Source: JBJXHN01 sp046233135
Lineage (GTDB): Bacteria; Pseudomonadota; Alphaproteobacteria; Rhodospirillales; Rhodospirillaceae
Direction of reading: 5' to 3'
Assembly (NCBI GenBank): GCA_046233135.1
Contig: JBJXHN010000001.1
Location: 1,065,968-1,129,967 of the forward strand
Length of the DNA stretch: 64,000 bases
A program made the translations under genes and the position numbers. Each line of letters starts with the position of its first letter. Within the stretch, counting starts at the first letter, position 1. A model generated the notes under the pieces. The model was not told the origin of the DNA, did not search any database, and saw nothing but the letters and a program-made list of their open reading frames with translations. Below, in pieces: positions 10,280-18,749 of the stretch.

Positions 10280-10486
10280 ATGTCCACTGGCATCGTGAAA
10301 TGGTTCAACGCCACGAAGGGCTATGGCTTCATCCAGCCGGATGAAGGCGGCAACGATGTGTTCGTGCACATCACCGCCGTGCAGCGGGCCGGCATGACCG
10401 GGCTGCAGGAAGGCCAGAAGCTGTCCTTCGAGCTCGAACGCGGGCGTAACGGCAAGATGGCCGCCGCCAACCTGCAGGCCATGTAA
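10280..10486 (+). CDS. Cold-shock protein (CspA family)
   Basis: The 68-residue single CSD domain contains both RNA-binding motifs, KGYGFIQ (RNP1) near residue 13 and DVFVHI (RNP2) near residue 27, after the canonical MSTGIVKWFNATKG opening. It acts as an RNA chaperone or antiterminator in the cytosol. The 187 bp upstream of the ATG at 10280 are free of genes, consistent with the long 5' leader often seen in csp genes. The frame extends further upstream but only as overlap with the monooxygenase gene. A terminator follows about 175 bp downstream. Confidence 0.95.
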   Translation: MSTGIVKWFNATKGYGFIQPDEGGNDVFVHITAVQRAGMTGLQEGQKLSFELERGRNGKMAAANLQAM

Positions 10487-10660
10487 GCATCGGTTCGTCC
10501 AGTACGGCGGTCCTTTGATGGCTGTTAGAGTATTTCCCTTTGCGACCTGGCGGCAGCAGGCCGCATCGGTCCGGGGGGCACTTTCTGCGAATGTCCGGTT
10601 ACGTCCCATAGGCCATGGCCCGGCCTGATTGGAGATAATGTCCGGTCTGCCTGTCGCCGA

Positions 10661-10708
10661 AAAACGAAGCGGGGCGGTTCCTTGAGGGGAGCCGCCCCGT
10701 TTTCGTTC
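10661..10708. terminator. Bidirectional terminator between cold-shock gene and chemoreceptor
   Basis: GGGGCGGTTCC at 10671-10681 pairs with the GGAGCCGCCCC arm ending at 10698. The stem is flanked by AAAACGAAG on the left and TTTTCGTT on the right, so it can stop transcripts from both sides. It closely resembles the hairpin at 13436-13478. Confidence 0.85.
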
Positions 10709-10729
10709 TCACAGCCCGCCGTCTCCTGT

Positions 10730-13111
10730 TCAGGCGACCTTCTTCAGCCGCGCCAAGAACGCGCTGGCCGCGCGGTCCAGATCCCGGGCACGCACCCCCA
10801 TTTCCTGCACCTGGGACAGCATGCTATCCGCCAGGGCGCCGCTTTCCCGGTTGGCTTCGGCTACCGAGGTGATGTTGCTGTCCACATCCGCCGTACCTAT
10901 GGCGGCCTGCTGAATGTTGGCGCTGATTTCCGCTGTCGCTTCCGTCTGCTGCTCCACCGCATTGGCCACGGCGCGGGTGATCTCGCCGATGCGGCTGATC
11001 GTCCCGGAGATTCCCTGCATGGCGTTCACCGCCTCGCCGGACGCCAGCTGCATACCTTCGATCTGCTGACGGATTTCCTCGGTTGCCCGGGCGGTCTGAT
11101 TGGCCAGGGCCTTGACCTCGCCGGCAACCACCGCAAAGCCCTTGCCCGCTTCTCCGGCCCGCGCCGCTTCGATGGACGCGTTCAGGGACAGCAGGTTGGT
11201 CTGGCTGGCGATGGTGGAAATCAGCTCCACCACCTCGCCGATCTTCTGGGCAGCGTCGGCCAGCCCCTCCACGGTGTCGTTGGTCCGATCCATGTCCCGG
11301 GCGGCAGCATCGGCCACGCCGGTAGCCTCGGTGACCTGACGGCGGATTTCCGTTATGGAAGCGGCCAGCTCTTCGGTGGAGGCAGCGACCGCATTCACGT
11401 TGGCGCTGGCTTCCACTGAAGCAGAAGCAATCGCCGTGGACCGCTCGTTGGTTTCCAGGGTCTTCTGCGAGACAACTTCCGCCGCCTTTTCCAGCTCGCC
11501 GGACGCCTGTTCCACCGACTTGGCGATACCAATGACCTTCTGTTCGAAGTCGACCGCCCGGCGCACCTCCTCGCTGACGAGGGTCCAGGTCAGCAGCGGC
11601 CCCACGTAGTCCCCCTTCTGGTTCCGGATGGCGGTGACGCGCAGCTGCAAATGTTCAGGCCCCAGCTTGATCCGCGCGGAATACGGCAGGTTGGCAGGAT
11701 CCTGCATCATCTTGCGGATGCGCCCTGAATTGCCGTGGAAGATGTCGATGGACTGGCCTTGCATATCATCCACCTTACAGGGCAGCAGATGCTCGATACT
11801 TTTCAGCATCTCGATACAGCCCTTGTTCATGTAGGTGATGTTCAGCATCTCGCCTTCAGCCATCATCACGTTGTTGTTCATCTCTTCAAGGATCTGGCCG
11901 CGCCGGAAGACCAGATGTACCGTGTCGCGCAAGGCCAGAAGCGCGCGCACCATCTGGCCGATTTCCACCAGCTGTCCCTTTGCCGAGATCGCAATATCGC
12001 ATTCCCCGCCCTTGGCCAGGCAGGTCAGGCTCTCGTTCACCTTGCCGATGGGCCGGATCACCTTCCATTCCAGGGCCATGACCCCGCCGACCACGGCGAT
12101 CAGGGTCAGCAGGACCAGCACGCCATCGACCACCAGTCCGCTGATGAGATCCCTCTTCCAGGCGCCCAGGATTCCCTGGACGCGGGCCGCCGTGCGCTCC
12201 CGGGCCGTGTCGAGCGCGGTCATCGGAACCTGAATGCCGTCGATCCACGCCGAAGCAGTGATTGGTTCTCCGGCCCTGCTGCCGCTGCCGGTTACGGAGC
12301 CCTGAACAAGGGCCTCCAGCCGCTGGTCGAATTCCTGCTCATACAGGGCATGATCCAGCACCAGCAGGCCGGCGAAGTCCGCATCGAACGAAGCGGTCAG
12401 GTTGTCCACCGTCCGCCAGCCCATATCCGCCAAGGCACGATTGGCGGCAATGGCCTCGAAATCTTCCCGGGTCAGCGTCCGCTGTTCCCACAGCACATCC
12501 AGGGCGATAGAGCGCAGGGCCACGGACGCCATGCCCACTTCGGCCATGCTGTCGCGCAAAGAGAAGGCTTCGACCACGCTCTGTGGCACGGCCTCGGGCA
12601 GTTGAACCTCCATCAGACGACGCAGGGATGCCAGGGACCGCTGGGCATGGACCACCGCACTGTCCCAGGCTTCATGTGCGGCGTGCCTGGCCTCCCGTTC
12701 TCCTCTTCCCTCGGCTTCGGCGATCAAGCGCATCCCGGCCGTCCGCAAGGCCGCAACGGCGTCGACCACCGCGCTCCGGCGCTCGGCCACCAAATCCGGC
12801 CGATCGACATCCATATCCGACAGCAAGGCAATTGCCTGGCCCAGGCGAGTATCCACCTGGGTCCGGATGTCGTCCAGGCGGGCGGCGGTAAAGGCGCTGC
12901 CGCCGCCTTCGCCAATCCCTTCCACGGCGATCACTTCGCCAACCAGCGCACCGTTCACCCCCAGCAGGGCTTCGCTGAGATCATTGATGCCTTGGGCATG
13001 CTCTTCCATGACCAAGTGGGAAACGGCATCCACGACACGGAAAAGAACCGCTCCCACAAGCAGTAAAGCGACAAAAACCATAACACTTGAGATCAGAACA
13101 CGAACTTTCAT
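10730..13111 (-). CDS. Methyl-accepting chemotaxis protein with large sensor and PAS domain (copy 1)
   Basis: This 793-residue inner-membrane chemoreceptor has transmembrane helix 1 at about residues 6-24, a helical periplasmic sensor of about 300 residues, transmembrane helix 2 at about 326-346, a HAMP domain (347-400), a PAS-like domain (about 405-520, with NNNVMMAEG and the conserved LPCKVDDM and GPLLTW segments) and a C-terminal MA signalling domain with the AGEAGKGFAVVAGEVKALAN hairpin core. It would signal to CheA/CheW. There is no CheR/CheB pentapeptide; the protein ends in ARLKKVA. It is a tandem paralogue of the next receptor, closely similar from HAMP to the C-terminus and more diverged in the sensor, which suggests different ligands. 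Confidence 0.95.
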   Translation of the reverse strand: MKVRVLISSVMVFVALLLVGAVLFRVVDAVSHLVMEEHAQGINDLSEALLGVNGALVGEVIAVEGIGEGGGSAFTAARLDDIRTQVDTRLGQAIALLSDMDVDRPDLVAERRSAVVDAVAALRTAGMRLIAEAEGRGEREARHAAHEAWDSAVVHAQRSLASLRRLMEVQLPEAVPQSVVEAFSLRDSMAEVGMASVALRSIALDVLWEQRTLTREDFEAIAANRALADMGWRTVDNLTASFDADFAGLLVLDHALYEQEFDQRLEALVQGSVTGSGSRAGEPITASAWIDGIQVPMTALDTARERTAARVQGILGAWKRDLISGLVVDGVLVLLTLIAVVGGVMALEWKVIRPIGKVNESLTCLAKGGECDIAISAKGQLVEIGQMVRALLALRDTVHLVFRRGQILEEMNNNVMMAEGEMLNITYMNKGCIEMLKSIEHLLPCKVDDMQGQSIDIFHGNSGRIRKMMQDPANLPYSARIKLGPEHLQLRVTAIRNQKGDYVGPLLTWTLVSEEVRRAVDFEQKVIGIAKSVEQASGELEKAAEVVSQKTLETNERSTAIASASVEASANVNAVAASTEELAASITEIRRQVTEATGVADAAARDMDRTNDTVEGLADAAQKIGEVVELISTIASQTNLLSLNASIEAARAGEAGKGFAVVAGEVKALANQTARATEEIRQQIEGMQLASGEAVNAMQGISGTISRIGEITRAVANAVEQQTEATAEISANIQQAAIGTADVDSNITSVAEANRESGALADSMLSQVQEMGVRARDLDRAASAFLARLKKVA

Positions 13112-13329
13112 CGCCCGGCATTTCCCTTGCTGGAGGATTTTTTGGAGGATTGAATACCCCCAAAGGAGCTATCCCTACGAACGCAGCAAGACGTATGCCA
13201 CGGGTGAATGCCATTCTCCGGCTCAGCCAGAACATCCTGCGCAAGAGAAAATCAAAAAGATTCCCGTCGCTAAGCTGAAATATCCCACGTTTTTACTGAA
13301 TTCCAGGCGTTGTCAGAACCTGTTGCATT

Positions 13330-13350
13330 TCGCGAATCCGGCGAAAAGGC
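13330..13350. promoter_or_regulatory. Element shared upstream of both chemoreceptors (copy 1)
   Basis: TCGCGAATCC, a 4 nt spacer and AAAAGGC lie 219 bp upstream of the copy 1 start codon. The same element with a 3 nt spacer lies 218 bp upstream of copy 2 at 16101-16120. It sits in the 324 bp gene-free stretch 13112-13435, the rest of which I cannot interpret. It could be a promoter or operator kept after duplication. Confidence 0.5.
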
Positions 13351-13435
13351 ACCGCAATCCGGGCCAGAAATGCAGCCCAATGCATGTAGCTTTCGCAATT
13401 TGATACGACCGGTCAGTCTTCCACTCTTCCAAACG

Positions 13436-13478
13436 AAAAGCGGGGCAGTTCCTCGAAGGGAACCGCCCCGCTTTTCAA
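13436..13478 (-). terminator. Terminator of the second chemoreceptor gene
   Basis: AAAAGCGGGGC at 13436-13446 pairs with the GCCCCGCTTTT arm near 13466-13476, with an extended GTTCC/GGAAC pairing toward the loop. Reading the minus strand, the arm ends in a T tract. Its sequence parallels the hairpin after copy 1, indicating duplication of gene plus terminator. Confidence 0.8.
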
Positions 13479-13519
13479 TACGAGGATAATGCCATACCCC
13501 CGTGCTGCACGCCCCCTTA

Positions 13520-15883
13520 TCAGGCCACCTTGTTCAGCCGTGCCAGGAACTCGCTGGCGGCTCGGTCCAGGTCCCGGGCGCGTATGCCCATATCCCGCAC
13601 CTGGGACAGCATCGAATCCGCCAGAGTGCCGCTTTCCCGAGTGGCTTCGGCGACCGACGAGATATTGCTGTCCACATCCGCCGTACCGATGGCGGCCTGC
13701 TGGATGTTGGCGCTGATCTCTGCCGTCGCCTCCGTCTGCTGTTCCACGGCATTGGCCACGGCGCGGGTGATTTCGCCGATCCGGGTGATCGTCCCGGTGA
13801 TCCCCTGCATGGCATCCACCGCCTCGCCAGAGGCCTGCTGCATGCCTTCGATCTGGCGGCGGATATCTTCCGTCGCCCGGGCGGTCTGATTCGCCAGGGC
13901 CTTGACCTCACCAGCGACCACCGCAAAGCCCTTGCCCGCTTCGCCGGCCCGGGCAGCTTCGATGGTGGCATTCAGGGACAGAAGATTGGTCTGGCTGGCG
14001 ATGGTCGAAATCAGGTCTACCACTTCGCCAATCTTCAGGGCCGCGTTGGCCAGGCCTTCCACGGTGTCGTTGGTCCGGTCCATATCCAGCGCGGCCGCAT
14101 CGGCCACCCCGGTGGCCTCACCCACCTGGCGGCGAATTTCGGTAATCGAGGCAGCCAGTTCCTCGGTGGAGGCTGCGACCGCATTCACGTTGGCACTGGC
14201 TTCCACCGAGGCAGAGGCAATCGCCGTGGAGCGTTCGTTGGTTTCCACGGCCTTCTGCTGCACTTCTGCTGCCGCCTGCTCCAGCTGGCCCGACGCCTGC
14301 TCCACGGCTTTCGAGATGCCGATGACCTTCTGTTCGAAGTCGACGGCCCGGCGCACTTCCTCGCTGACGATCGTCCAGGTCAGCAGCGGCCCCACATACT
14401 GGCCCTTCTTGTTCCGCACGGCGGATACACGCAGTTGCAGATGTTCCGGACCCAGCTGGATCCGGGCGCCATAGGGCAGGTTGGAGGGGTCTCGCAAAAT
14501 CTTGCGCACCCGCTCCGGATTGGCATGGAACATGTCGATGGACCGCCTGGGCATGTCGTCCACCTTGCAGGGCAGCAGATGTTCAATTGTCTTCAGGACC
14601 TCAATGCATCCCCGGTTCATGTAGGAGATTTCGAAGTTCTCCCCTTCGGCGAGCATGACGTTGTTGTTCATTTCCTCAAGGATCTGGCCGCGACGGAACG
14701 CCACATGCACCGTTTCCCGCAAGGTGTCGAGCGAGCGGATCATTTCGCGGATCTCGACAAGCTGCCCTTCGGGTTTCACGCCGACGCTGTCTTCATCACC
14801 TTGGGCCAGGTGGGTCAGACTGGCATTCACCAGGGCGATGGGGCGAACCACTTTCCGTTCCAGGGCAAGAATACCCCCCGCCACAGCCAACAGGGCCACC
14901 AGCATCAACACGCCGTCCCATATCAAGCCTGTAACCAGATCGCTTTCCCAGGTGTCCAGGTATTGTTCCACGCTGGCAGCGGTCCTGCTCTGGGCATCCC
15001 GCAACGCTTTCAGCGGCGCATCAATGGCGGCAATCCAGGTCGACGCATCGGTGGAGGACCCGGACCCGGCCTCGCGGCCCCGCACAACCTTGTCCAACAG
15101 GGCATCGAAGTCCTTCTCATACAGGGCCTGACTGCGGACCAGCGTGTCGGAAAATTCCGGGTCCAAGGCTCCCAGAACACGGTCTACGGCGCGCCATCCG
15201 ATTTCTGCCCGGCTGCGGTTCCGCGCAATGGTTTCGAAGTCCGCGAGCCCAAGCCGTTCGCCTTCCCACAGCACATCCAGGGCAATGGAGCGCAACAGCA
15301 GCGACGCACTGCTGATCTCGGCCAGATTGTCGCGCAGCGCAAAGGCTTCCACGACGCTGAAAGGGACTTCCTCCGGTAGGTTGACTTCGACTGTCCGCCG
15401 CAATTGTGCCAGAGCCGCCGAAAAGGCCACGACGGTCCCGTCCCAGGACTCATGGATGGCGTCTTTCCCCGGCTGTCCCTCGGCAGCAGCCGTGACCAAA
15501 GCCTGCCCGGCCGCCCGCAGCTTTGCCAGAAGCGCGACGAGATCGCCTTCGGCCGCGGACACACCCTCCAGAACACCGAAGCCATAGACCGAGATGTGCT
15601 GGCGCGCTTCGGAGAGACGGGCGTCCATCTCCGCCCGGGCTTCGGACAGCTGGGCCGTGGTGTATCCCTCGCCGCCGCCTTCACCGAGCCCTTCGACCGC
15701 CATCACCTCTCGAACGAAGGCCGCGTCCGCTCCTAACAGCGCCTTGCTCACGCCGTTGATGGCTTCCGCCCGATCCTCTGCTTCCAAGTGAGACCAGGCC
15801 TCGACCACCCGGGTCACGACCGTGCCAATCAACAACACCGCCAGCAGCACCAAGGCGCTGGAAATCAGGACACGTACTCTCAT
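13520..15883 (-). CDS. Methyl-accepting chemotaxis protein with large sensor and PAS domain (copy 2)
   Basis: This 787-residue receptor has the same plan as its neighbour: MRVRVLISSALVLLAVLLIG as helix 1, a periplasmic sensor of about 300 residues, a second helix near residue 330, HAMP, PAS and an MA domain ending ARLNKVA. I place the start at the ATG at 15883 because it aligns exactly with the MKVRVLISS start of copy 1 and has an AGAAGGA box 8 nt upstream; an in-frame ATG at 16012 would add 43 non-conserved residues ahead of the first helix. The MA and PAS parts are nearly the same as in copy 1, while the sensor domains differ more. The two genes have separate upstream regions and terminators, so they are separate transcripts. 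Confidence 0.95.
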   Translation of the reverse strand: MRVRVLISSALVLLAVLLIGTVVTRVVEAWSHLEAEDRAEAINGVSKALLGADAAFVREVMAVEGLGEGGGEGYTTAQLSEARAEMDARLSEARQHISVYGFGVLEGVSAAEGDLVALLAKLRAAGQALVTAAAEGQPGKDAIHESWDGTVVAFSAALAQLRRTVEVNLPEEVPFSVVEAFALRDNLAEISSASLLLRSIALDVLWEGERLGLADFETIARNRSRAEIGWRAVDRVLGALDPEFSDTLVRSQALYEKDFDALLDKVVRGREAGSGSSTDASTWIAAIDAPLKALRDAQSRTAASVEQYLDTWESDLVTGLIWDGVLMLVALLAVAGGILALERKVVRPIALVNASLTHLAQGDEDSVGVKPEGQLVEIREMIRSLDTLRETVHVAFRRGQILEEMNNNVMLAEGENFEISYMNRGCIEVLKTIEHLLPCKVDDMPRRSIDMFHANPERVRKILRDPSNLPYGARIQLGPEHLQLRVSAVRNKKGQYVGPLLTWTIVSEEVRRAVDFEQKVIGISKAVEQASGQLEQAAAEVQQKAVETNERSTAIASASVEASANVNAVAASTEELAASITEIRRQVGEATGVADAAALDMDRTNDTVEGLANAALKIGEVVDLISTIASQTNLLSLNATIEAARAGEAGKGFAVVAGEVKALANQTARATEDIRRQIEGMQQASGEAVDAMQGITGTITRIGEITRAVANAVEQQTEATAEISANIQQAAIGTADVDSNISSVAEATRESGTLADSMLSQVRDMGIRARDLDRAASEFLARLNKVA

Positions 15884-16318
15884 CCGCCCAATCCTTCTCA
15901 TCACGGCAGGTCGTTTTTGATTTCTTTGTTGAGCGACCCTGTGCTCGGCAACAAAGGGCAAGACCCATGCCACAACGGAACGGATGGACTTCGAGGAGCA
16001 GAAAGACCCCATATTTTATATTTTGCAAGAATCATAACGGACTACCACTATTGGGCGCGAGACCCCCTGCGCCTCCATTTGCAGCGGATTTCGTCGCAAA
16101 TCGCGAATCCCCCAAAAGGCTGTATCATTTTGGGCCAAATCACCAAAATTCAACAACACCCCCTCAAGACGAATAAATATACTCATATTTGTTGTATGAC
16201 CGCCGACACCTTTATAGGCGTGCCGTCAAAAAAGTGTCGGAAAAGGCTTGATTCGGCTCGGGGCATCGGATAAAAACCGCTCCCTCAGACGGGTGGTGCG
16301 AGCCACCTTGTCCACGGC
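15884..16318. promoter_or_regulatory. Intergenic region upstream of chemoreceptor copy 2 and tRNA-Glu
   Basis: This 435 bp region has no gene I can support. It contains the shared chemoreceptor element at 16101-16120 (TCGCGAATCC, 3 nt, AAAAGGC), a CCCAAAA/TTTTGGG inverted repeat (16111-16117 and 16128-16134) and an AAATAT-ACTC-ATATTT palindrome at 16175-16190. Bases 16010-16200 are unusually AT-rich for this genome. Promoters for the receptor (minus strand) and the tRNA (plus strand) should lie here. Confidence 0.5.
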
Positions 16319-16394
16319 GTCCCCATCGTCTAGCGGTCCAGGACATCACCCTTTCACGGTGAAGACACGGGTTCGAGTCCCGTTGGGGATGCCA
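16319..16394 (+). tRNA. tRNA-Glu (anticodon TTC)
   Basis: The 76 nt sequence folds as a cloverleaf: acceptor GTCCCCA pairs with TGGGGAT, the D arm contains CTAGCGGTCCAGGA, the anticodon loop is CTTTCAC with TTC at positions 34-36, and the T arm contains GGTTCGAGTCC. A discriminator G and an encoded CCA end the gene. The first acceptor pair is a G-T (G-U) wobble rather than the usual G-C. It is the only tRNA in the window. Confidence 0.96.
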
Positions 16395-16437
16395 ACTTCC
16401 TTCCGGCACCACAACGCTTGTGGGCGCAGACAGGCTT

Positions 16438-16866
16438 ATGACGGAAGCCCCCTCCTCCCCTTCTCCGTTCCGATATATCCTGGACACCAACATCTTGATC
16501 GCGGCTGCGTTCAAGCCATCAAGCGCGTCTGGCTGCCTGGTGGCTGCGGTCCGTGACGGGCGGGCCGTGCTGGTGTGGAACGAGAGCACCCGGCGGGAAG
16601 CGGAAAAGCTGCTGCGCCGGATCCCCTTCACCGGCTGGACCCCGGTGGCCGGCCTGTTTTCCAGTGCCGGCCGGATCGATGCGCCCACCAACCCCGACGC
16701 CTTCCCTCAGGTTCCCGACAGGGATGACCGCAAGTTCGCCGCCCTTGCCATGGTCGCGGGCTGTGTTCTGGTCAGCAATGATTCCGATTTTCTGAACGTC
16801 CGCGACGCCTTGCCCTTTCCGGTGCTTACACCGTCGCAAGCCGTCCGGCATCTTCCGGAAGAGTGA
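16438..16866 (+). CDS. PIN-domain protein (putative ribonuclease)
   Basis: The 142-residue protein has the acidic residues of PIN nucleases in order: YILDTNILIAA near residue 14, a Glu in RREAEKLL, the Asp in DRDDRKFAALA and the closing SNDSDFL. PIN proteins cleave RNA, often as VapC-like toxins. No antitoxin-sized gene precedes it; tRNA-Glu ends 43 bp upstream. The best start is the ATG at 16438, though a GTG at 16420 is possible. The 3' end overlaps the convergent HExxH gene by 41 bp. It belongs to the COG1569-like stand-alone PIN group as far as I can judge. Confidence 0.82.
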   Translation: MTEAPSSPSPFRYILDTNILIAAAFKPSSASGCLVAAVRDGRAVLVWNESTRREAEKLLRRIPFTGWTPVAGLFSSAGRIDAPTNPDAFPQVPDRDDRKFAALAMVAGCVLVSNDSDFLNVRDALPFPVLTPSQAVRHLPEE

Positions 16867-17515
16867 GCAGATCCACCTCGTCATCCCACGTGCGCAAGGC
16901 CGTGGTGGGATGGCCGGCGGCGTCGATCACGCCCATCCGGCGCAAGACATCCAAGGCCCGCGTGAAATGGGCGATATTGTGCGGTGCCGCCCCGCCTTCC
17001 AGCCAGTTCTGTTCCAGGAAGGCAAGCACGGCGGGCTGATCCAGCTCCGCCTCCCACAGGATCCCAAGCAGAGAGGCAAGTGCCTCCTCGTATTCCCGGG
17101 CGACGCCAAACAGGCACATGGCGGCATCGGCTGCCCCCTTGTCTCCCGTCTCCGGCCCCGCACCCAGGCCGAAATCCTTCAGCCCCCGCCGCGCCGGCGC
17201 GCAGACCTGCCAGTGGCCCACCTCGTGGATCAGCACCGAGGGCTCCATATCCGCCCGCACCGCCACCCCATCCCAGGTGAAGCCCCCCTGGGGCAGACCG
17301 TCAATCACCCCCAGACCAAAGCGTCGCACCAGCGCCACCCCGGCAGCGTGATGGTCCGGGTCCACCGACAGCGCCAGGCCCGGCCCATGCACCAGCGCCC
17401 AGGTGGCCGCGATCCGATCCGCACAGGCTCGGGCGAGGCTGCCCGGGGGGCAGGCATCACAAAATGAGATAAGCAGCGCCGGAATATCGGCCGGCGCCAG
17501 AGGGGTCAGCATCAT
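16826..17515 (-). CDS. Uncharacterised protein with HExxH zinc-protease-like motif
   Basis: I do not recognise a named family. The 229-residue soluble protein has LIHEVGHW at about residues 95-102, the HExxH zinc motif followed by Trp, and an acidic cluster REYEEALASLLG about 40 residues later (near 140) that could provide a third zinc ligand, as in gluzincins. There is no signal peptide or membrane segment, so it is probably cytosolic. It overlaps the PIN gene tail-to-tail by 41 bp. An ATG directly after the first could also serve as start. The catalytic role is a guess from the motif alone. Confidence 0.65.
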   Translation of the reverse strand: MMLTPLAPADIPALLISFCDACPPGSLARACADRIAATWALVHGPGLALSVDPDHHAAGVALVRRFGLGVIDGLPQGGFTWDGVAVRADMEPSVLIHEVGHWQVCAPARRGLKDFGLGAGPETGDKGAADAAMCLFGVAREYEEALASLLGILWEAELDQPAVLAFLEQNWLEGGAAPHNIAHFTRALDVLRRMGVIDAAGHPTTALRTWDDEVDLLTLPEDAGRLATV

Positions 17516-17558
17516 GGGGCGGCACTTTGCCGCGCCGCGCCCCGACTTTCAAGGGACC

Positions 17559-17834
17559 CTAAACATCCGCCTCGCGCACGGCAGCCAGGAACTGGGTGCA
17601 TTCCGCGATCAACTGCTGCAGGCTGCGTCCAAACGCTTCGGCAGCATCGCTGGCCGCTTCGGCGTCGCATACCACGCGAGCCGCACCGGCATTCATTTCC
17701 GCCGTCAAAGGCAGGGTCGCCCGCAGGCCCTGTTCGGTGCTGCGCGCCAGCCGGGCCGTATAATCGGCAGCAAAAGCCGCACCACGGTCACCGGTCAAAG
17801 CCACTTCGGCCATGGTCGTATCAATGTAAGACAT
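17559..17834 (-). CDS. Small alpha-helical protein, function unknown
   Basis: The 91-residue protein (MSYIDTTMAEVALTGDRGAA...) is predicted all-helical, Ala/Glu/Thr-rich, with one Cys near residue 56 and another near 79 and no membrane segment. I chose the ATG at 17834 because AGGAGG lies 5 nt upstream; an in-frame upstream start has no such site. The size and helical pattern loosely resemble WXG100- or phasin-like small proteins, but no motif supports either. The palindromic pair at 17958-17997 lies about 125 bp upstream and may control it. Confidence 0.6.
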   Translation of the reverse strand: MSYIDTTMAEVALTGDRGAAFAADYTARLARSTEQGLRATLPLTAEMNAGAARVVCDAEAASDAAEAFGRSLQQLIAECTQFLAAVREADV

Positions 17835-17957
17835 GGCAACCTCCTGGGACCGACCCACCACCCCTCTTCCATTCGGTGATCCTGCGGCCTCTTTTTGATG
17901 GGAACCAGGCGATCCGGGACCGGACCACCCCCTTTGGAAACGTTTACCATTCTATGC

Positions 17958-17997
17958 GCACTAAGTGCTCATTTCAAGCAAATTGCGCACATTGTGC
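17958..17997. promoter_or_regulatory. Pair of GCAC-N3-GTGC palindromes, candidate operators
   Basis: GCACTAAGTGC at 17958-17968 and GCACATTGTGC at 17987-17997 are two 11 bp palindromes 29 bp apart, each preceded by TGC. They sit in the divergent region between the small helical protein gene and fmdB. Tandem palindromes at nearly three helical turns are typical of a dimeric repressor binding twice on one DNA face. The regulator is unknown. Confidence 0.5.
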
Positions 17998-18111
17998 ACT
18001 ACAGCATGGAAATTCGGATACGGACTTGCACCCTGAACCTGCGCGATGGATAGTGCCGCCTGATCTATGTCAGAGAGTATGGGTAATCCCGAACAGAAAG
18101 GGGCAAGAGCC

Positions 18112-18342
18112 ATGCCGCTGTATTCCTATCAATGCAAGGGATGTGCCAACGAGTTCGAGCAGCTGGTTGGCCGGGATGACACGCCTGCCTGTCCGTCCTG
18201 TGGCAGCCAGGATCTGGACCGCATGCTGGGCACCATCGCCCCCCACGCCCATTCCAAAAGCATGATCGCCGCCGGTCGTCGTCAGGCCGCCAAGGAAGGG
18301 CATTTCAGCAACTACAGCAAGTCCGAGCTGAAGGGCAAATGA
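18112..18342 (+). CDS. FmdB-family zinc-ribbon protein
   Basis: The 76-residue protein opens MPLYSYQCKGCANEFEQL and has a second knuckle CPSCG near residue 33, giving the CxxC-N18-CxxC zinc ribbon of the FmdB (putative regulatory) family. The family was named from a formamidase operon, and its function in most bacteria is unknown. The ATG at 18112 is supported because the conserved MPLYxYxC motif is at the very N-terminus of homologues. The stop overlaps the slyX start by 4 bp (ATGA). Confidence 0.9.
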   Translation: MPLYSYQCKGCANEFEQLVGRDDTPACPSCGSQDLDRMLGTIAPHAHSKSMIAAGRRQAAKEGHFSNYSKSELKGK

Positions 18343-18578
18343 CCGAAGATTCCGCGAGAAATATCAGTGATCTGGAGAGGCGGCTGACGGATCTGGAGAT
18401 CCGCCTGACCCATGCCCAGCATCTGTGCGACGAGCTGTCGGACGTGGTGGCGGAACAGGGCCGGACCATCGACCGGCTGGCCCTGGAAAACCGCCATCTC
18501 GCCGGCCGACTGCGCAGCCAGGAAGAACGGATCGCCGACCGCTCTCCCGCCGACGACCGGCCGCCTCCGCACTATTGA
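18339..18578 (+). CDS. slyX: SlyX family protein
   Basis: The 79-residue protein is a short coiled coil with the SlyX pattern: DLERRLTDLEIRLTHAQH, then LSDVVAEQGRTIDRLALEN, then a Pro/Asp-rich tail ending DDRPPPHY, which is the typical SlyX C-terminus. The function is unknown. It is translationally coupled to the FmdB gene by an ATGA overlap. Downstream, a GTTGCA/TGCAAC inverted repeat near 18613-18632 may act as a weak terminator. Confidence 0.9.
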   Translation: MTEDSARNISDLERRLTDLEIRLTHAQHLCDELSDVVAEQGRTIDRLALENRHLAGRLRSQEERIADRSPADDRPPPHY

Positions 18579-18749
18579 CGTTGGTGCAATCCGGGACGGC
18601 CCGTGCGAAAGTGTTGCACTTTTATGCAACCCTCATCGGCAAATTTGCAGATTGCGAAGCAGCCGGAAAAGAAACCCCAGCCAACCTGCCCCATTTTATG
18701 ACGGGACAAGGTTGGCCGGGGCAATACAAACGCCAGTCTGTCGAAAGGA

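Noticed and set aside
16300..16440. tRNA-Glu as an integration site of a genomic island
   Set aside because: I found no second copy of the tRNA 3' end, no integrase gene and no composition shift nearby.
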